A stretch of DNA of 64,000 nucleotides from G965277745 sp965277745 (GCA_965277745.1 OZ255837.1:62001-126000); one strand, 5' to 3'. Counted from the stretch's first letter, positions 28,050 to 37,080 are shown. Made by a program: numbers and translations. Notes: generated by a model not told the origin, from the letters alone.

Positions 28050-28624
28050 GCGCGTTTTTGTCCAGCGCGCGCGAATCGCGATTTGCGTGATCATTTGCCG
28101 ATCATGCGCATTTTCGCCGCCACCCGCAAAGCGCCGCCCGCACGGGAACGTGGACAAGCACATATTTCCGGCGCGCGGAGACGCTTTTGTTGTCCTTTAT
28201 TTCGTTGGGAAAGTACGCTACGGGCAAGTAAATCCAGGAAGTGAGCGCACGAAAAAACGAGCGAAAAGCAACGCCGGAAAACAAACTCATCCGCGCAGCG
28301 TACGTCACCGACCTGTGTTCGTTCACAGGAAAAATTTCTCCGCGAGGATGGCGCCGCTTCGGCCAGTCTCTGCCACGATCGTCTCTAACGCGCCATCGTC
28401 GCCGATTCCCCTTGAGCGCCAAAAAAACCATTGCAAGGAGAACGGCTCGGAACCGGATAAATGCCCTTACGTCATCGTCGGCCCTGCGTTCGTCGTTCTC
28501 GTTTTTCCCCGCGCGGGAGTTCCTCACGCAAGGTTCGCGAGGTTACATGGGGCGATTTCGCCCTGGCGTCAAGCGGAACACGCTTTCCCGTCGCCGAACG
28601 CGCGTTTGCCGCAAAACGACCGCT
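28050..28624. other. Spacer of 575 bp without a supported gene
   Basis: It lies between the convergent NlpC/P60 and sdhE genes. Open frames here are arginine- and serine-rich, without motifs or ribosome-binding sites. No RNA gene, IS end or strong terminator was recognised. Confidence 0.45.
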
Positions 28625-28867
28625 TTAGGCTCCGTGCGTGCGCGACATCCGCAAAAAAGCGATCAACATCTGAACGGTGGGATCTGCGTCCGTGCGGCGG
28701 CCGAAGAGCAGATCGACAATCCGCGGATCCTGATACTCGAGCAGTTTGACAAACGCCCGCCGTTCTTCGCAAGCGGCGTTCGGGTAGTCATTTTCCAGAT
28801 AGGCGGTAAAAAGAATATCCAGTTCTTTCATGCCACGGCGGCACAACCATTGCAATTTTTTTTCCAT
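28625..28867 (-). CDS. sdhE: FAD assembly factor SdhE
   Basis: 80 residues. SdhE promotes covalent flavinylation of SdhA. The motif CRRGMKELDILF (residues 8-19) contains the RGxxE box essential for function, followed by ENDYP and FVKLLEYQDPRIVDLLFGR. The ATG at 28867 gives the normal length. It lies 170 bases downstream of sdhB on the same strand, an order shared with several proteobacteria, and fits its substrate SdhA in the same cluster. Confidence 0.92.
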   Translation of the reverse strand: MEKKLQWLCRRGMKELDILFTAYLENDYPNAACEERRAFVKLLEYQDPRIVDLLFGRRTDADPTVQMLIAFLRMSRTHGA

Positions 28868-29037
28868 TGCCTTTCCTTCCCCGAAGTGCGTGATGACGGC
28901 GGCAGGCGTCAGGGGGCGCGGGTGATGCCGCCAGGGTTTTTTCAGGATAGCACGACGCCGCGCGATACGCCCGATCGCCAAAGTGCCTGAGCGGAAAATC
29001 CCCGCGGCTGCGGCAAAAAGCGTGGCACAGGAGGTGT

Positions 29038-29823
29038 TCAGAGCTGACGCTGCACCAGTTTACGTTTGATTTCGGCGATCGCTTTGGCCGGATTGAGCCC
29101 TTTCGGGCAAGTGTTGGTGCAGTTCATGATGGTATGACAGCGATACAGTCTGAAACTGTCCTCAAGAAAATCCAAACGTTCGCCGTCCGCTTCGTCGCGG
29201 CTGTCCTGTAACCAGCGGTTCGCTTGCAAAAGGGTCGCCGGGCCGAGATATTTGTCTCCGTTCCACCAGTAGCTCGGGCAGGACGTCGAACAGCAGGCGC
29301 AGAGAATACATTCATAGAGGCCGTCGAGCTTGGCGCGTGCTTTCTCGCTTTGCAGGCGTTCGCGCGGCGGCGGCGGCGTTTCGGTTTTCAGCCACGGTTC
29401 GATCGCGGCGTGCTGGGCATAGAAATGGGTCAGATCCGGCACCAGATCCTTGACTACCGGCAGGTGCGGCAGCGGATAGATATTGACGCTCTTGCCCACG
29501 GGCACTTTGTCGGTCGCGCAGATACAGGCGAGGGTGTTGGTGCCGTCGATATTCATCGCGCAGGAGCCGCAGATGCCTTCACGGCAGGAACGGCGGAAGG
29601 TCAAGGTGCTGTCGATCTCGTTCTTGATCTTGATCAGGGCGTCGAGCACCATCGGGCCGCAGTCGTCCATGTCGATCTCATAGGTGTCGCTGCGTGGATT
29701 GTCGCCATCGCCCGGATCCCAACGGTAGATTTTGAAGGTACGCGGTGCTTTGGCGCTGCTCGGCGCCGGGTGATGCCTGCCTTCGCGGACAACGGAATTT
29801 TTCGGCAGTTTGAATTGGGCCAT
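29038..29823 (-). CDS. sdhB: Succinate dehydrogenase iron-sulfur subunit
   Basis: 261 residues with an N-terminal extension (MAQFKLPKNSVVREG) of the type seen in alphaproteobacteria and Xanthomonas-like gammas; E. coli SdhB has 238. The [2Fe-2S] cysteines are in SCREGICGSCAMNIDGTNTLAC. The [4Fe-4S] and [3Fe-4S] cysteines are in YECILCACCSTSCPSYWW and CHTIMNCTNTCPKGLNP. It passes electrons from SdhA to ubiquinone. It begins 11 bases after the sdhA stop. Confidence 0.96.
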   Translation of the reverse strand: MAQFKLPKNSVVREGRHHPAPSSAKAPRTFKIYRWDPGDGDNPRSDTYEIDMDDCGPMVLDALIKIKNEIDSTLTFRRSCREGICGSCAMNIDGTNTLACICATDKVPVGKSVNIYPLPHLPVVKDLVPDLTHFYAQHAAIEPWLKTETPPPPRERLQSEKARAKLDGLYECILCACCSTSCPSYWWNGDKYLGPATLLQANRWLQDSRDEADGERLDFLEDSFRLYRCHTIMNCTNTCPKGLNPAKAIAEIKRKLVQRQL

Positions 29824-29834
29824 GAGTTCCTTCC

Positions 29835-31625
29835 TCAGTAAACGCGCTTCTTCGGTGGAACGTACGCCACCTCCGCAGTCGCCGGATCGTTGTGTACCGG
29901 ACGGTAGTCGATGGCGACTTTTCCGTTTTCATCGAGCCAGGTCAGGGTGTGTCTGATCCAGTTTTCGTCGTCACGCTCGGGGTAATCTTCGCGGGCATGC
30001 GCCCCGCGGCTTTCGTGGCGATTCTCCGCCGCCACGATCGAGACTTGGGCGCTGGCGAGCAGATTGGCAAGCTCGAAAGTTTCGACGAGATCACTGTTCC
30101 AGTGCAAACTGCTATCGGCGATCTTGACATGGGCGTAGCTTGAGTAGACTTTCTCCATCGAGGCGACGCCTGCGGCGAGGCTTTCGCCGCTGCGAAATAC
30201 CGCCGCGTGGTTTTGCATGGTTTTCTGCATCGCGTCGCGGATTTCCGCCGTCGCCGTATCGCCGCGGGCGTGATGAATGCGCGCGAAACGATCCAGCGCT
30301 TTGTCGAGCGCGGCGTCGGAAATCGGCGCCGCCTTGCTGTCCGGTTCGATTAGGGCGCGGGCGCGATGGGCGGCCGCCCGCCCGAAGACGACGAGATCAA
30401 GCAGCGAATTGGAACCGAGACGGTTCGCCCCGTGCACGGAAACACAGGCCGCCTCGCCGATCGCCATCAACCCGGGCACGACCGCGTCGGGATCGCCGTC
30501 TCTCGGCTGCAATACTTCACCGTGGTAATTGGTCGGAATTCCGCCCATGTTGTAATGCACGGTCGGCAGCACCGGTATCGCTTCCCGGGTGACATCCACT
30601 CCGGCGAAAATGCGCGCGGTCTCGGCGATTCCGGGCAGGCGGGCATGGATCACGTCGGCGCCGAGATGCTCGAGATGGAGGTGAATGTGGTCTTTCTTCG
30701 CACCGCAGCCGCGACCTTCGCGAATCTCGATCGATTCGGCGCGCGAGACGACGTCACGGGAAGCGAGATCCTTGTAGGTCGGGGCGTAGCGCTCCATGAA
30801 GCGTTCCCCTTCGCCGTTGGTCAGATAACCACCCTCGCCGCGGCTGCCTTCCGTGATGAGACAGCCGGAACCGTAAATGCCGGTCGGGTGGAACTGGGTG
30901 AATTCCATGTCCTGCAAGGCGAGACCGGCGCGCAGCACCATGCCGTTGCCATCGCCGGTGCAGGTATGCGCCGAGGTGCACGACAACCAAGCGCGGCCGT
31001 AGCCGCCGGTGGCGAGAACGACGATCTGCGCGTTGTAGACATGCAGCTCGCCGCTGGCGAGATCAAGCGCGAGGACGCCGCGACAGGAACCGTCCTCACC
31101 CATCAAAAGATCGGTGGCGTAAGACTCGATGAAAAACCGTGCATGGTGTTTGAGCGCCTGCTGATACAGGGTATGCAAAATCGCGTGACCGGTGCGGTCG
31201 GCAGCGGCGCAGGTGCGCTGCGCCTGGCCTTCTCCAAAACGGACGGTCATGCCGCCGAACGGGCGCTGGTAGATTTTGCCTTCCTGGTTGCGTGAGAACG
31301 GCACGCCGTAATGTTCGAGTTCGATGATCGCCGGAATCGCCTCGCGGCACATATAGGCGATCGCGTCCTGATCGCCGAGCCAGTCGGCGCCTTTGACAGT
31401 GTCGTAAAAATGCCACTGCCATTTGTCTTCCTCCATATTGCCCAGCGCGGCGGCCACCCCGCCCTGGGCCGCCACGGTATGTGAGCGGGTCGGAAACACT
31501 TTGGTAAGACAAGCGGTTTTCAGCCCTTCAAGGGCCATTCCGAAGGTCGCGCGCAATCCGGCGCCGCCGGCGCCGACGACGACCACGTCGTAGCTGTGAC
31601 GATGAATTTTGTATTCTTTGTGCAT
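29835..31625 (-). CDS. sdhA: Succinate dehydrogenase flavoprotein subunit
   Basis: 596 residues. It oxidises succinate to fumarate with covalently bound FAD. Visible: VVVVGAGGAGLRATFGMA, RSHTVAAQGG with the flavin-linking histidine, GGMTVRFGEGQAQRTC, TQFHPTGIYGSGCLITEG, the active-site region HYNMGGIPTNYHGEV, and HGANRLGSNSLLDLVVFGR. The ATG at 31625 (MHKEYKIHRHSYDV) is chosen; codons upstream lie within sdhD. It sits in the sdhCDAB operon. Confidence 0.97.
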   Translation of the reverse strand: MHKEYKIHRHSYDVVVVGAGGAGLRATFGMALEGLKTACLTKVFPTRSHTVAAQGGVAAALGNMEEDKWQWHFYDTVKGADWLGDQDAIAYMCREAIPAIIELEHYGVPFSRNQEGKIYQRPFGGMTVRFGEGQAQRTCAAADRTGHAILHTLYQQALKHHARFFIESYATDLLMGEDGSCRGVLALDLASGELHVYNAQIVVLATGGYGRAWLSCTSAHTCTGDGNGMVLRAGLALQDMEFTQFHPTGIYGSGCLITEGSRGEGGYLTNGEGERFMERYAPTYKDLASRDVVSRAESIEIREGRGCGAKKDHIHLHLEHLGADVIHARLPGIAETARIFAGVDVTREAIPVLPTVHYNMGGIPTNYHGEVLQPRDGDPDAVVPGLMAIGEAACVSVHGANRLGSNSLLDLVVFGRAAAHRARALIEPDSKAAPISDAALDKALDRFARIHHARGDTATAEIRDAMQKTMQNHAAVFRSGESLAAGVASMEKVYSSYAHVKIADSSLHWNSDLVETFELANLLASAQVSIVAAENRHESRGAHAREDYPERDDENWIRHTLTWLDENGKVAIDYRPVHNDPATAEVAYVPPKKRVY

Positions 31626-31642
31626 CGGAATTTCTCTTTCCG

Positions 31643-32029
31643 TCAACGAGTCAGCGCGAGACGCAGGATCGAGACGACAGCAATCGCGGCGCCAACGAGA
31701 AAAAGCCCGTTCACGGTGAGCAACGCCAGCCACTTCGTTTTCTCTTTGTGGAGATAATCTTCGATGACCACCTGCGTCCCGAGGGCGGCGTGGAAAAAGC
31801 CGCTCAGCACGAAGGCGATGGCAAGACCGGCATTGCAGGGATCGGCGAACCAGGCGAGCACTTCGCGGTACTCGTCGGCGTGGACAAGGCGGATGAGAGC
31901 GTAAAGTAAGTAAAGAACCAGGGGGGCCAGAATGACCGCGGAAATCCGTTGCGCGAGAAAATGCCGGGTGCCATTATGCCCGGCGCCCGCGCCTTTCGCC
32001 TCGATCATCGCCTTTGAGATATCGCTCAT
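31643..32029 (-). CDS. sdhD: Succinate dehydrogenase membrane anchor SdhD
   Basis: 128 residues with three membrane helices. RHFLAQRISAVILAPLVLYLLYAL carries the arginine and serine typical of the quinone site. HAALGTQVVIEDYLH supplies the haem b histidine and the conserved ED-YLH end. Divergent in sequence, as usual for anchors, but its position between sdhC and sdhA is decisive. Confidence 0.92.
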   Translation of the reverse strand: MSDISKAMIEAKGAGAGHNGTRHFLAQRISAVILAPLVLYLLYALIRLVHADEYREVLAWFADPCNAGLAIAFVLSGFFHAALGTQVVIEDYLHKEKTKWLALLTVNGLFLVGAAIAVVSILRLALTR

Positions 32030-32038
32030 CCTCTCTCC

Positions 32039-32419
32039 TTATACCGCGATGGCGATCCACAGTAAAAGGGTCAGCGCGGCGGTCGCGATCTGCACCACCC
32101 GTCCGGCCTTGCGCGCCGCGGTGAGGGTAAGACAGTGACCGGCGTCCCAGATCAGATGGCGGATGCCGTTACACAGATGATAAATCAGCGCCGCCGACCA
32201 CAGGAACAGGATCAAAACGATCAAGGGGTTGGCGAAAACGGCATTGGCGCGATGCCAGTGTTCCCCCCCCGCCGAGGTAACGGCGAGCCACCAGGTAAGC
32301 AACAACAGGCCGAACGCCGCGGCGATGCCGGTCAAGCGATGCAAAATCGACATCACCGAAGTAAATTGCGGCTTGTATATCTGCAAATGCGGTGATAATG
32401 GGCGATGATTCTGTTTCAT
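32039..32419 (-). CDS. sdhC: Succinate dehydrogenase cytochrome b556 subunit SdhC
   Basis: 126 residues and three membrane helices. RPLSPHLQIYKPQFTSVMSILHRLTG is the SdhC signature, with the ubiquinone-contacting serine and arginine. HLCNGIRHLIWDAGH contains the haem-ligating histidine. It is first in sdhCDAB. Together with SdhB the subunits look like the alphaproteobacterial or mitochondrial type rather than the E. coli type. Confidence 0.94.
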   Translation of the reverse strand: MKQNHRPLSPHLQIYKPQFTSVMSILHRLTGIAAAFGLLLLTWWLAVTSAGGEHWHRANAVFANPLIVLILFLWSAALIYHLCNGIRHLIWDAGHCLTLTAARKAGRVVQIATAALTLLLWIAIAV

Positions 32420-32792
32420 AAGCTTACTCGTCGATGATTGTTTTTCTCATGCGTCGTCACGAGGCAGGCAGAACGAGGACACTGTCACGATCCCCGTCGG
32501 CGTTTCGTCTCCTTCTCGCGGCAACGCTTTCCGGCCGGTGGCGCTTCCGCTAGAAATCGACACATTTGCCTTTGCGCTCCCAATCCCCGTAACGTGTCGG
32601 TTCGAGCCCCTGCGGACCGCCCGATTCCGCTGCTTTTGGCGCAGGGAAACGCGGTTTTCGCGGATCGCCTGGAGCGGTTTTTTGCGCTTTTTGATTTTCT
32701 TCCATGGAGATATTCCCCCTGCCGTAATAGCGAAATTATCAATGGTATAATACTCTTTCCTTCGCTTTTTGTGAATTTTTGAATTATCCCTC
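32420..32792. promoter_or_regulatory. Divergent region between sdhC and ygfZ, with an extended -10
   Basis: 373 bases without a supported gene. TGGTATAAT at 32743-32751 is a consensus extended -10 reading towards ygfZ, about 40 bases before its ATG; the -35 is weak. A promoter for sdhCDAB must lie here too but was not resolved. Confidence 0.5.
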
Positions 32793-33605
32793 ATGTGCCA
32801 AGCGCCGTTATTTTCTCTCCTGCGCGCCAGCGGCGCGGACGCCGCTGATTTCCTGCAAGGCCAGTTGACCCTCGATATCGCCCAGCTGCGACCGATGCAC
32901 TGGGCGCCTTCGGCCCATTGCGCCGTTCAGGGGAAGGTACTCGCGCTCTTCTGGGTGCTCCGTCTTGACGAAGGCTTTCTCCTTGCTTGTGCACCGAGCC
33001 TTGCGGCAACGATCGGCGAGCGCCTGCGCCGTTTCATCCTGCGCCAGCAGGTGCGCATCAGGGCCGAGCCGCGACAGTTGTTTTTCACAGCGGCGTCCGG
33101 GACGGCGGACGGGCGCGCGATCACCGCGCCGGCAACGGATACCCTGTGTTTTTCCCCCTGCGCTGGCTTACAGGCGACGATCGCTGCCACGGCAGCGGCG
33201 AACCGCCTGGGCGCGAACGCCGTGATCCTGGCCCTGATCACGGCGCGGATAGCGTTGCTCGACGCCGCCACGCAGGAGAAGTTTCTCCCGCAGATGCTTG
33301 ATCTCGAGGAAATCGGCGCGCTGCATTACGACAAAGGCTGCTACCTCGGTCAGGAAGCGATCGCCAGAGCGTGGCACAAAGCGCCTGTGCGCCGCCATCT
33401 CAAACGCCTGCGCGCCGCCATCCCCGCCGACGCCACCACGCCGCCAGCCGGAACGACGCTTTATCATCAAGATCGCGCGGCGGCGGTCGTTCTTCAGACG
33501 GCGCGTAACGGCAAGAGCATCGAAGCGCTTGCCGTGGTGCAGGATCGCGATTCCGGCAAACCCTTGCGGGATCGCGCCCGTGTCCTTGTTTTTTCCCTTT
33601 CTTGA
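32793..33605 (+). CDS. ygfZ: Folate-binding protein YgfZ
   Basis: 270 residues of the YgfZ/GcvT-like family. YgfZ uses a folate to help repair or assemble certain Fe-S enzymes. The signature KGCYLGQEAIAR at residues 181-192 contains the essential cysteine. The N-terminus fits the family (ADAADFLQGQLTLDI, then CAVQGKVLALFWVLR). It is divergent from sdhCDAB, whose SdhB carries three Fe-S clusters, a sensible neighbour. The usual ribosome-binding site is not evident. Confidence 0.9.
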   Translation: MCQAPLFSLLRASGADAADFLQGQLTLDIAQLRPMHWAPSAHCAVQGKVLALFWVLRLDEGFLLACAPSLAATIGERLRRFILRQQVRIRAEPRQLFFTAASGTADGRAITAPATDTLCFSPCAGLQATIAATAAANRLGANAVILALITARIALLDAATQEKFLPQMLDLEEIGALHYDKGCYLGQEAIARAWHKAPVRRHLKRLRAAIPADATTPPAGTTLYHQDRAAAVVLQTARNGKSIEALAVVQDRDSGKPLRDRARVLVFSLS

Positions 33606-33617
33606 CCGGAACGACAG

Positions 33618-35036
33618 ATGAACCAAGCACCCCCCACACCTTTGACCACCCGCGAAAAAGCGCTGCAAATCAACCTGGATGAATGCCTCTACGGCACCAT
33701 CGTCGAGATTGGCGCCGGACAGGAAGTCGCGCGCCAGTTTTTCCGTGCCGGTGGCGCGGCCGGGACGATCGCCAAAACGATGTCCGCCTACGACATGCAG
33801 TTCTCCGACGCGATCTACGGGGTCGATCCCAACCGTCGCTATGTAAGCCGCAGCCGCTTGTTCGCCATGCTCGAACGCGAATTCGGACAAGTGATCGGGC
33901 GCGTCGCGGACAGCCGCCCGAAGTCCTCGACTTTCTTCGCCTACGCGGCGACTGTGGCGGCGAAAAGTTTCAACCGTGACAACGAATGCCATGCCTGGTG
34001 CGGGATTCGTCTGCAATTGTATCCAGAGGCCGAGCCGAGCGATATCATCTTGCATGCGCGCATGCGCGACAAAGCCGCCAACGCGCAGCAGGAAGCGCTC
34101 GGCATGCTCGGGGTCAACCTCATTCACGGCGCTTATTATCTGTTCCGTGAACCACGCAAACTGATCGACACTCTGAGCGACGAGCTCGGCGACGACCGCA
34201 TCGAAATCGACAGCATCGAATTTTTCGGCCCGTATTTCGACGAACAGGATAACCGCCTGCTCAATCTGCATCTGATCCGTTCGTGGAAAACCCGCGCCAT
34301 CATGTTCACCCCGCAAGGAGAAGTACGGGTGCCGGCGGAGTTGCTGCACAAGAAAAACGTGCTCGTCACCCGCGGAACCTTCAAACCCTACACCCTGCTC
34401 AACCAGGACATGATGGAACAGGGAATGGTGGAATTCGCGCAAATGCCAGGCGTCGACGCGGAAAACACCCTGCGCCTTGCGGAAGTGACGCTCAACACCT
34501 TGGTCGGGGAAAACGAACACGTGGACGACGGCGACTTCATTGAGCGCGTCGACCAGCTCTCGGCGATGGGCTACCATGTGATGATTTCCGACTACGTGCG
34601 CTATTTTCGCTTGCGTGCCTACTTCCGCCAGTTCACCGCCAAGCAGATCGCTATCGTCATCGGCATGGATGCGCTGCGCGCGATCTTCGATGCGGATTTC
34701 TATCGCGGCGTCGAAGGCGGTATCCTCGAAGGCTTCGGCAAGCTCTTCCCGGACAACACGATCGTCTACGCCTATCCCGAAAGGGGCGAAAACGGAGAAG
34801 AAATCAACTGCCACAACATCGAACTGCCGGCGGCGCTCAAATACCTCTACCGCCACCTGATCGACAACGCATACATCCGTCCGATCAGCGATTCGCGCGC
34901 CGAACTGTTCCAGATTCAGGCTCGCGAAGTGCTCGACGCCATTCAACACAATCTCGCCGGCTGGGAAGACAAAGTACCGGCGCCAATCGCCGAATTGATT
35001 CGCACGCGCAAATTATTCGGCTATAACCGCCGCTGA
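33618..35036 (+). CDS. Conserved protein of unknown function (about 472 residues)
   Basis: 472 residues. I recognise it as a widespread conserved family from its opening (QINLDECLYGTIVEIGAGQE, ARQFFRAGGAAGTIAKTMSAYD, SDAIYG), NECHAWCGIRLQ, DIILHARMRDK--NAQQEALGMLGVNLI, and GYHVMISDYVRYFRLRAYF. Family members are sometimes labelled nicotinate-nucleotide adenylyltransferase, but I see no HxGH nucleotidyltransferase motif, so I do not adopt that name. No signal peptide or membrane helix is present; it is probably cytosolic. It starts 12 bases after ygfZ and is likely cotranscribed. Confidence 0.75.
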   Translation: MNQAPPTPLTTREKALQINLDECLYGTIVEIGAGQEVARQFFRAGGAAGTIAKTMSAYDMQFSDAIYGVDPNRRYVSRSRLFAMLEREFGQVIGRVADSRPKSSTFFAYAATVAAKSFNRDNECHAWCGIRLQLYPEAEPSDIILHARMRDKAANAQQEALGMLGVNLIHGAYYLFREPRKLIDTLSDELGDDRIEIDSIEFFGPYFDEQDNRLLNLHLIRSWKTRAIMFTPQGEVRVPAELLHKKNVLVTRGTFKPYTLLNQDMMEQGMVEFAQMPGVDAENTLRLAEVTLNTLVGENEHVDDGDFIERVDQLSAMGYHVMISDYVRYFRLRAYFRQFTAKQIAIVIGMDALRAIFDADFYRGVEGGILEGFGKLFPDNTIVYAYPERGENGEEINCHNIELPAALKYLYRHLIDNAYIRPISDSRAELFQIQAREVLDAIQHNLAGWEDKVPAPIAELIRTRKLFGYNRR

Positions 35037-35052
35037 AGGAAAAGGGATTTGT

Positions 35053-35058
35053 TATACT
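35053..35058 (+). promoter_or_regulatory. Possible -10 (TATACT) upstream of yhcB
   Basis: TATACT lies 30 bases before the yhcB ATG, in the gap after the preceding gene, with AAGGA as ribosome-binding site. The -35 is not convincing. Confidence 0.35.
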
Positions 35059-35087
35059 GACAATGGCGACACAAAAAGGATAAGGAA

Positions 35088-35672
35088 ATGGAAAACAGCG
35101 TATCACTATCCGGTCAGTTCCTTTGGGCGGGGATCATCGGCTTTCTGCTCGGCGCGGCGATCGCCTGGTTGCTCGCGCGGATGAGCAAAGGCGGCAAGGG
35201 TGGCCGCTTAAAGGAAGCCTATGATGAACTGAAAAAATCCCACGCCGACTATCAACGCCAAGTCAACGAACATTTCGCGAAAACGGCCGATGCCGTGGAC
35301 AATCTCACCACAAGCTATCAAAAAGTCTTCTCTCATCTCTCGACCGGTGCGGAAACCCTGATGGACAAAGAAACCCTTGCATTGGAAAGGGAAAAACGCC
35401 AGGGCAAGACGATCACCCTCGCCTACTTGAGCGACGCCGAAGGCAGGAAAAGCGCGCAAGCGGTGGCAAAAGAAACGGTGCTGCCCGCTGCGGAAGTTTC
35501 TCCGGAAAAATCGCCGCCTCCCGCAAAAGCCGGCGATACCACGGCGGAGAAACACCAAGAAAGCGCCGCGACCGACAAAACCGCGCGCCAAGCGGCGGAG
35601 AAGGCGCAAGAATCGATCGCGGCGGTCAAACGCCATTTACACGACGACTCGCCGGCGAAAAAAGATCAGTGA
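35088..35672 (+). CDS. yhcB: YhcB/ZapG family membrane protein (DUF1043)
   Basis: 194 residues. One N-terminal membrane helix (FLWAGIIGFLLGAAIAWLLA) is followed by a coiled-coil with the DUF1043 core: YDELKKSHADYQRQVNEHFAKTADAVDNLTTSYQKVFSHLSTGAETL. The C-terminal third is low-complexity, rich in A, K, E and P. In E. coli YhcB (ZapG) links the divisome and elongasome and affects envelope synthesis. The tail is longer than in E. coli (132 residues). It overlaps the next gene by four bases if that gene starts at its GTG. Confidence 0.88.
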   Translation: MENSVSLSGQFLWAGIIGFLLGAAIAWLLARMSKGGKGGRLKEAYDELKKSHADYQRQVNEHFAKTADAVDNLTTSYQKVFSHLSTGAETLMDKETLALEREKRQGKTITLAYLSDAEGRKSAQAVAKETVLPAAEVSPEKSPPPAKAGDTTAEKHQESAATDKTARQAAEKAQESIAAVKRHLHDDSPAKKDQ

Positions 35673-36172
35673 AGACGATGGCTTGTTCATCGTCGGCGAG
35701 ACTCCTTCCGCTGTTTATATTCGCCTTGTTCCTTGGCGCCTGCAACGCAGGAAATGGCGAAGACGAACTCCTCGCCCCTTTTCGCCGGGAAGAGGCAAGC
35801 GCGGCAGAACCATACTGGCGATTGCTGCAAGGCACCCTGGCGGGGAAAGCTTTCAGTAGCGACGACGCCAACGTTACCCTGGTTTTCGACGACAATCACC
35901 TGTACGGATACAGCGGGGTGAATCGATATCGCGCGCCGGTCAGTGTAAAGGGTCACCATATCGTCCTGAACGGGCCGATCATCACCACCCGCATGGCTGG
36001 CCCGCTCGCGGCGATGCGCCTTGAAAGCGACTATCTCTCGGCGCTGCGCAAAATCACCCGTTATCGGCGCGACGGGGAGCGCTTACAAATGCGCGGCGAC
36101 GATGGCGTCGTCTTAAGTTTCGGCGCGGCGACGAACAGCGCCAAAGCCATAGACACAACTCAGCCTTTGTAA
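35669..36172 (+). CDS. META-domain (HslJ-like) putative lipoprotein
   Basis: 167 residues. A signal sequence ends in a lipobox-like FLGAC (cysteine near residue 25), so an outer- or inner-membrane lipoprotein is likely. The rest resembles the META domain of HslJ: LLQGTLAGKAF, VTLVFDDNHLYGYSGVNRYRAPV and GPIITTRMAGP. HslJ-type proteins relate to heat and novobiocin tolerance; the biochemical role is unknown. The start is GTG 35669, overlapping the yhcB stop, or ATG 35678. The 3' end overlaps the convergent permease gene by 13 bases. Confidence 0.75.
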   Translation: MKTMACSSSARLLPLFIFALFLGACNAGNGEDELLAPFRREEASAAEPYWRLLQGTLAGKAFSSDDANVTLVFDDNHLYGYSGVNRYRAPVSVKGHHIVLNGPIITTRMAGPLAAMRLESDYLSALRKITRYRRDGERLQMRGDDGVVLSFGAATNSAKAIDTTQPL

Positions 36173-37080
36173 AGCTTCGGATTGAACAGATCGCGCAGCC
36201 AGTCACCGATCAGGTTGACCATCAGGGTAAGGATCACGAGGACCGCCCCCGGAAACAAGGTGATCCACCAGGAACCGGAGCTCAAATAATCGAATCCGTT
36301 GGCGATCAGGGAACCGAGGGAAGGTTTGTCCGGCGGTATGCCGAGACCAAGAAAGGACAACGCAGACTCGCTGATGATCGCGTTGGCGATCTGCACCGTG
36401 GAAATGACTAGAATCGGTGACAGACAGTTCGGTAGAATATGGCGGAACATGATGCGCAGCGGCTTGAACCCCATCACTTTCGCGGCTTCCACGTATTCCT
36501 TCGATTTTTCCGCCAGCGCGGTGGCGCGAATCGTGCGCGCGTACTGCGGCCACTCCGAGACCCCGATGATGAGGACGAGAATCGCGACCGCGTGAGTCGC
36601 GAAGAACTCGCTACCGAGAGCGTTTTTGAAGATCGCGGAAATGATGATCGCCATCATCAGGGTGGACAACGATAACTGCACGTCGGCGAGCCGCATCAAC
36701 AGGTGATCGAGCATGCCGCCGTAATAGGCGGCGAAAAGTCCGATCACGATGCCGAGGAGCATTTGCAACGCGACAGCGAACACGCCGATCGCAAGCGAGG
36801 TGCGCAGACCGTAGAGAATCGTCGAAAAAATGCCACGGCCCTGTTCGTCGGCGCCGAGCGGAAAGCGCGGATCGCCGCCGTCCATCCAAACGGGCGGCAA
36901 TTCACTGTCCATGATATCGATGGTACTCAAATCATAGGGGTTGTGCGGGGTGATGACGGGTGCGACAAGCGCCATCGCGATCATTACCACGAGAATCAGG
37001 AAAGCCCCTATGATAACCTTGTCGCGGCGGAAATGATAGAAGAAATCAGAGCGCAGCAACCCTTGCAGAAAATGCTTCAT
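36160..37080 (-). CDS. Peptide ABC transporter permease (DppC/OppC type)
   Basis: 306 residues. It has an OppC N-terminal segment (FFYHFRRDKVIIGAFLIL), ITPHNPYDL, PLGADEQGRGIFSTILYGLRTSL, several membrane helices, and the EAA loop YVEAAKVMGFKPLRIMFRHILPN that docks the ATPase. ALSFLGLGIPPDKPSLGSLI is typical of DppC. It pairs with the adjacent DppB-like permease (four-base overlap) and closes the operon. The substrate, peptide or another small molecule such as nickel chelate or glutathione, cannot be fixed. Confidence 0.9.
   Translation of the reverse strand: MKHFLQGLLRSDFFYHFRRDKVIIGAFLILVVMIAMALVAPVITPHNPYDLSTIDIMDSELPPVWMDGGDPRFPLGADEQGRGIFSTILYGLRTSLAIGVFAVALQMLLGIVIGLFAAYYGGMLDHLLMRLADVQLSLSTLMMAIIISAIFKNALGSEFFATHAVAILVLIIGVSEWPQYARTIRATALAEKSKEYVEAAKVMGFKPLRIMFRHILPNCLSPILVISTVQIANAIISESALSFLGLGIPPDKPSLGSLIANGFDYLSSGSWWITLFPGAVLVILTLMVNLIGDWLRDLFNPKLYKG

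Noticed and set aside
32580..32615. A tRNA T-loop-like string (GGTTCGAGCCCC)
   Set aside because: The bases around it do not form a T-stem, and no anticodon arm or acceptor stem can be placed on either strand.
33168..34949. A long antisense frame over the 472-residue unknown protein and ygfZ
   Set aside because: Composition and lack of motifs mark it as the complement of real genes on the plus strand.
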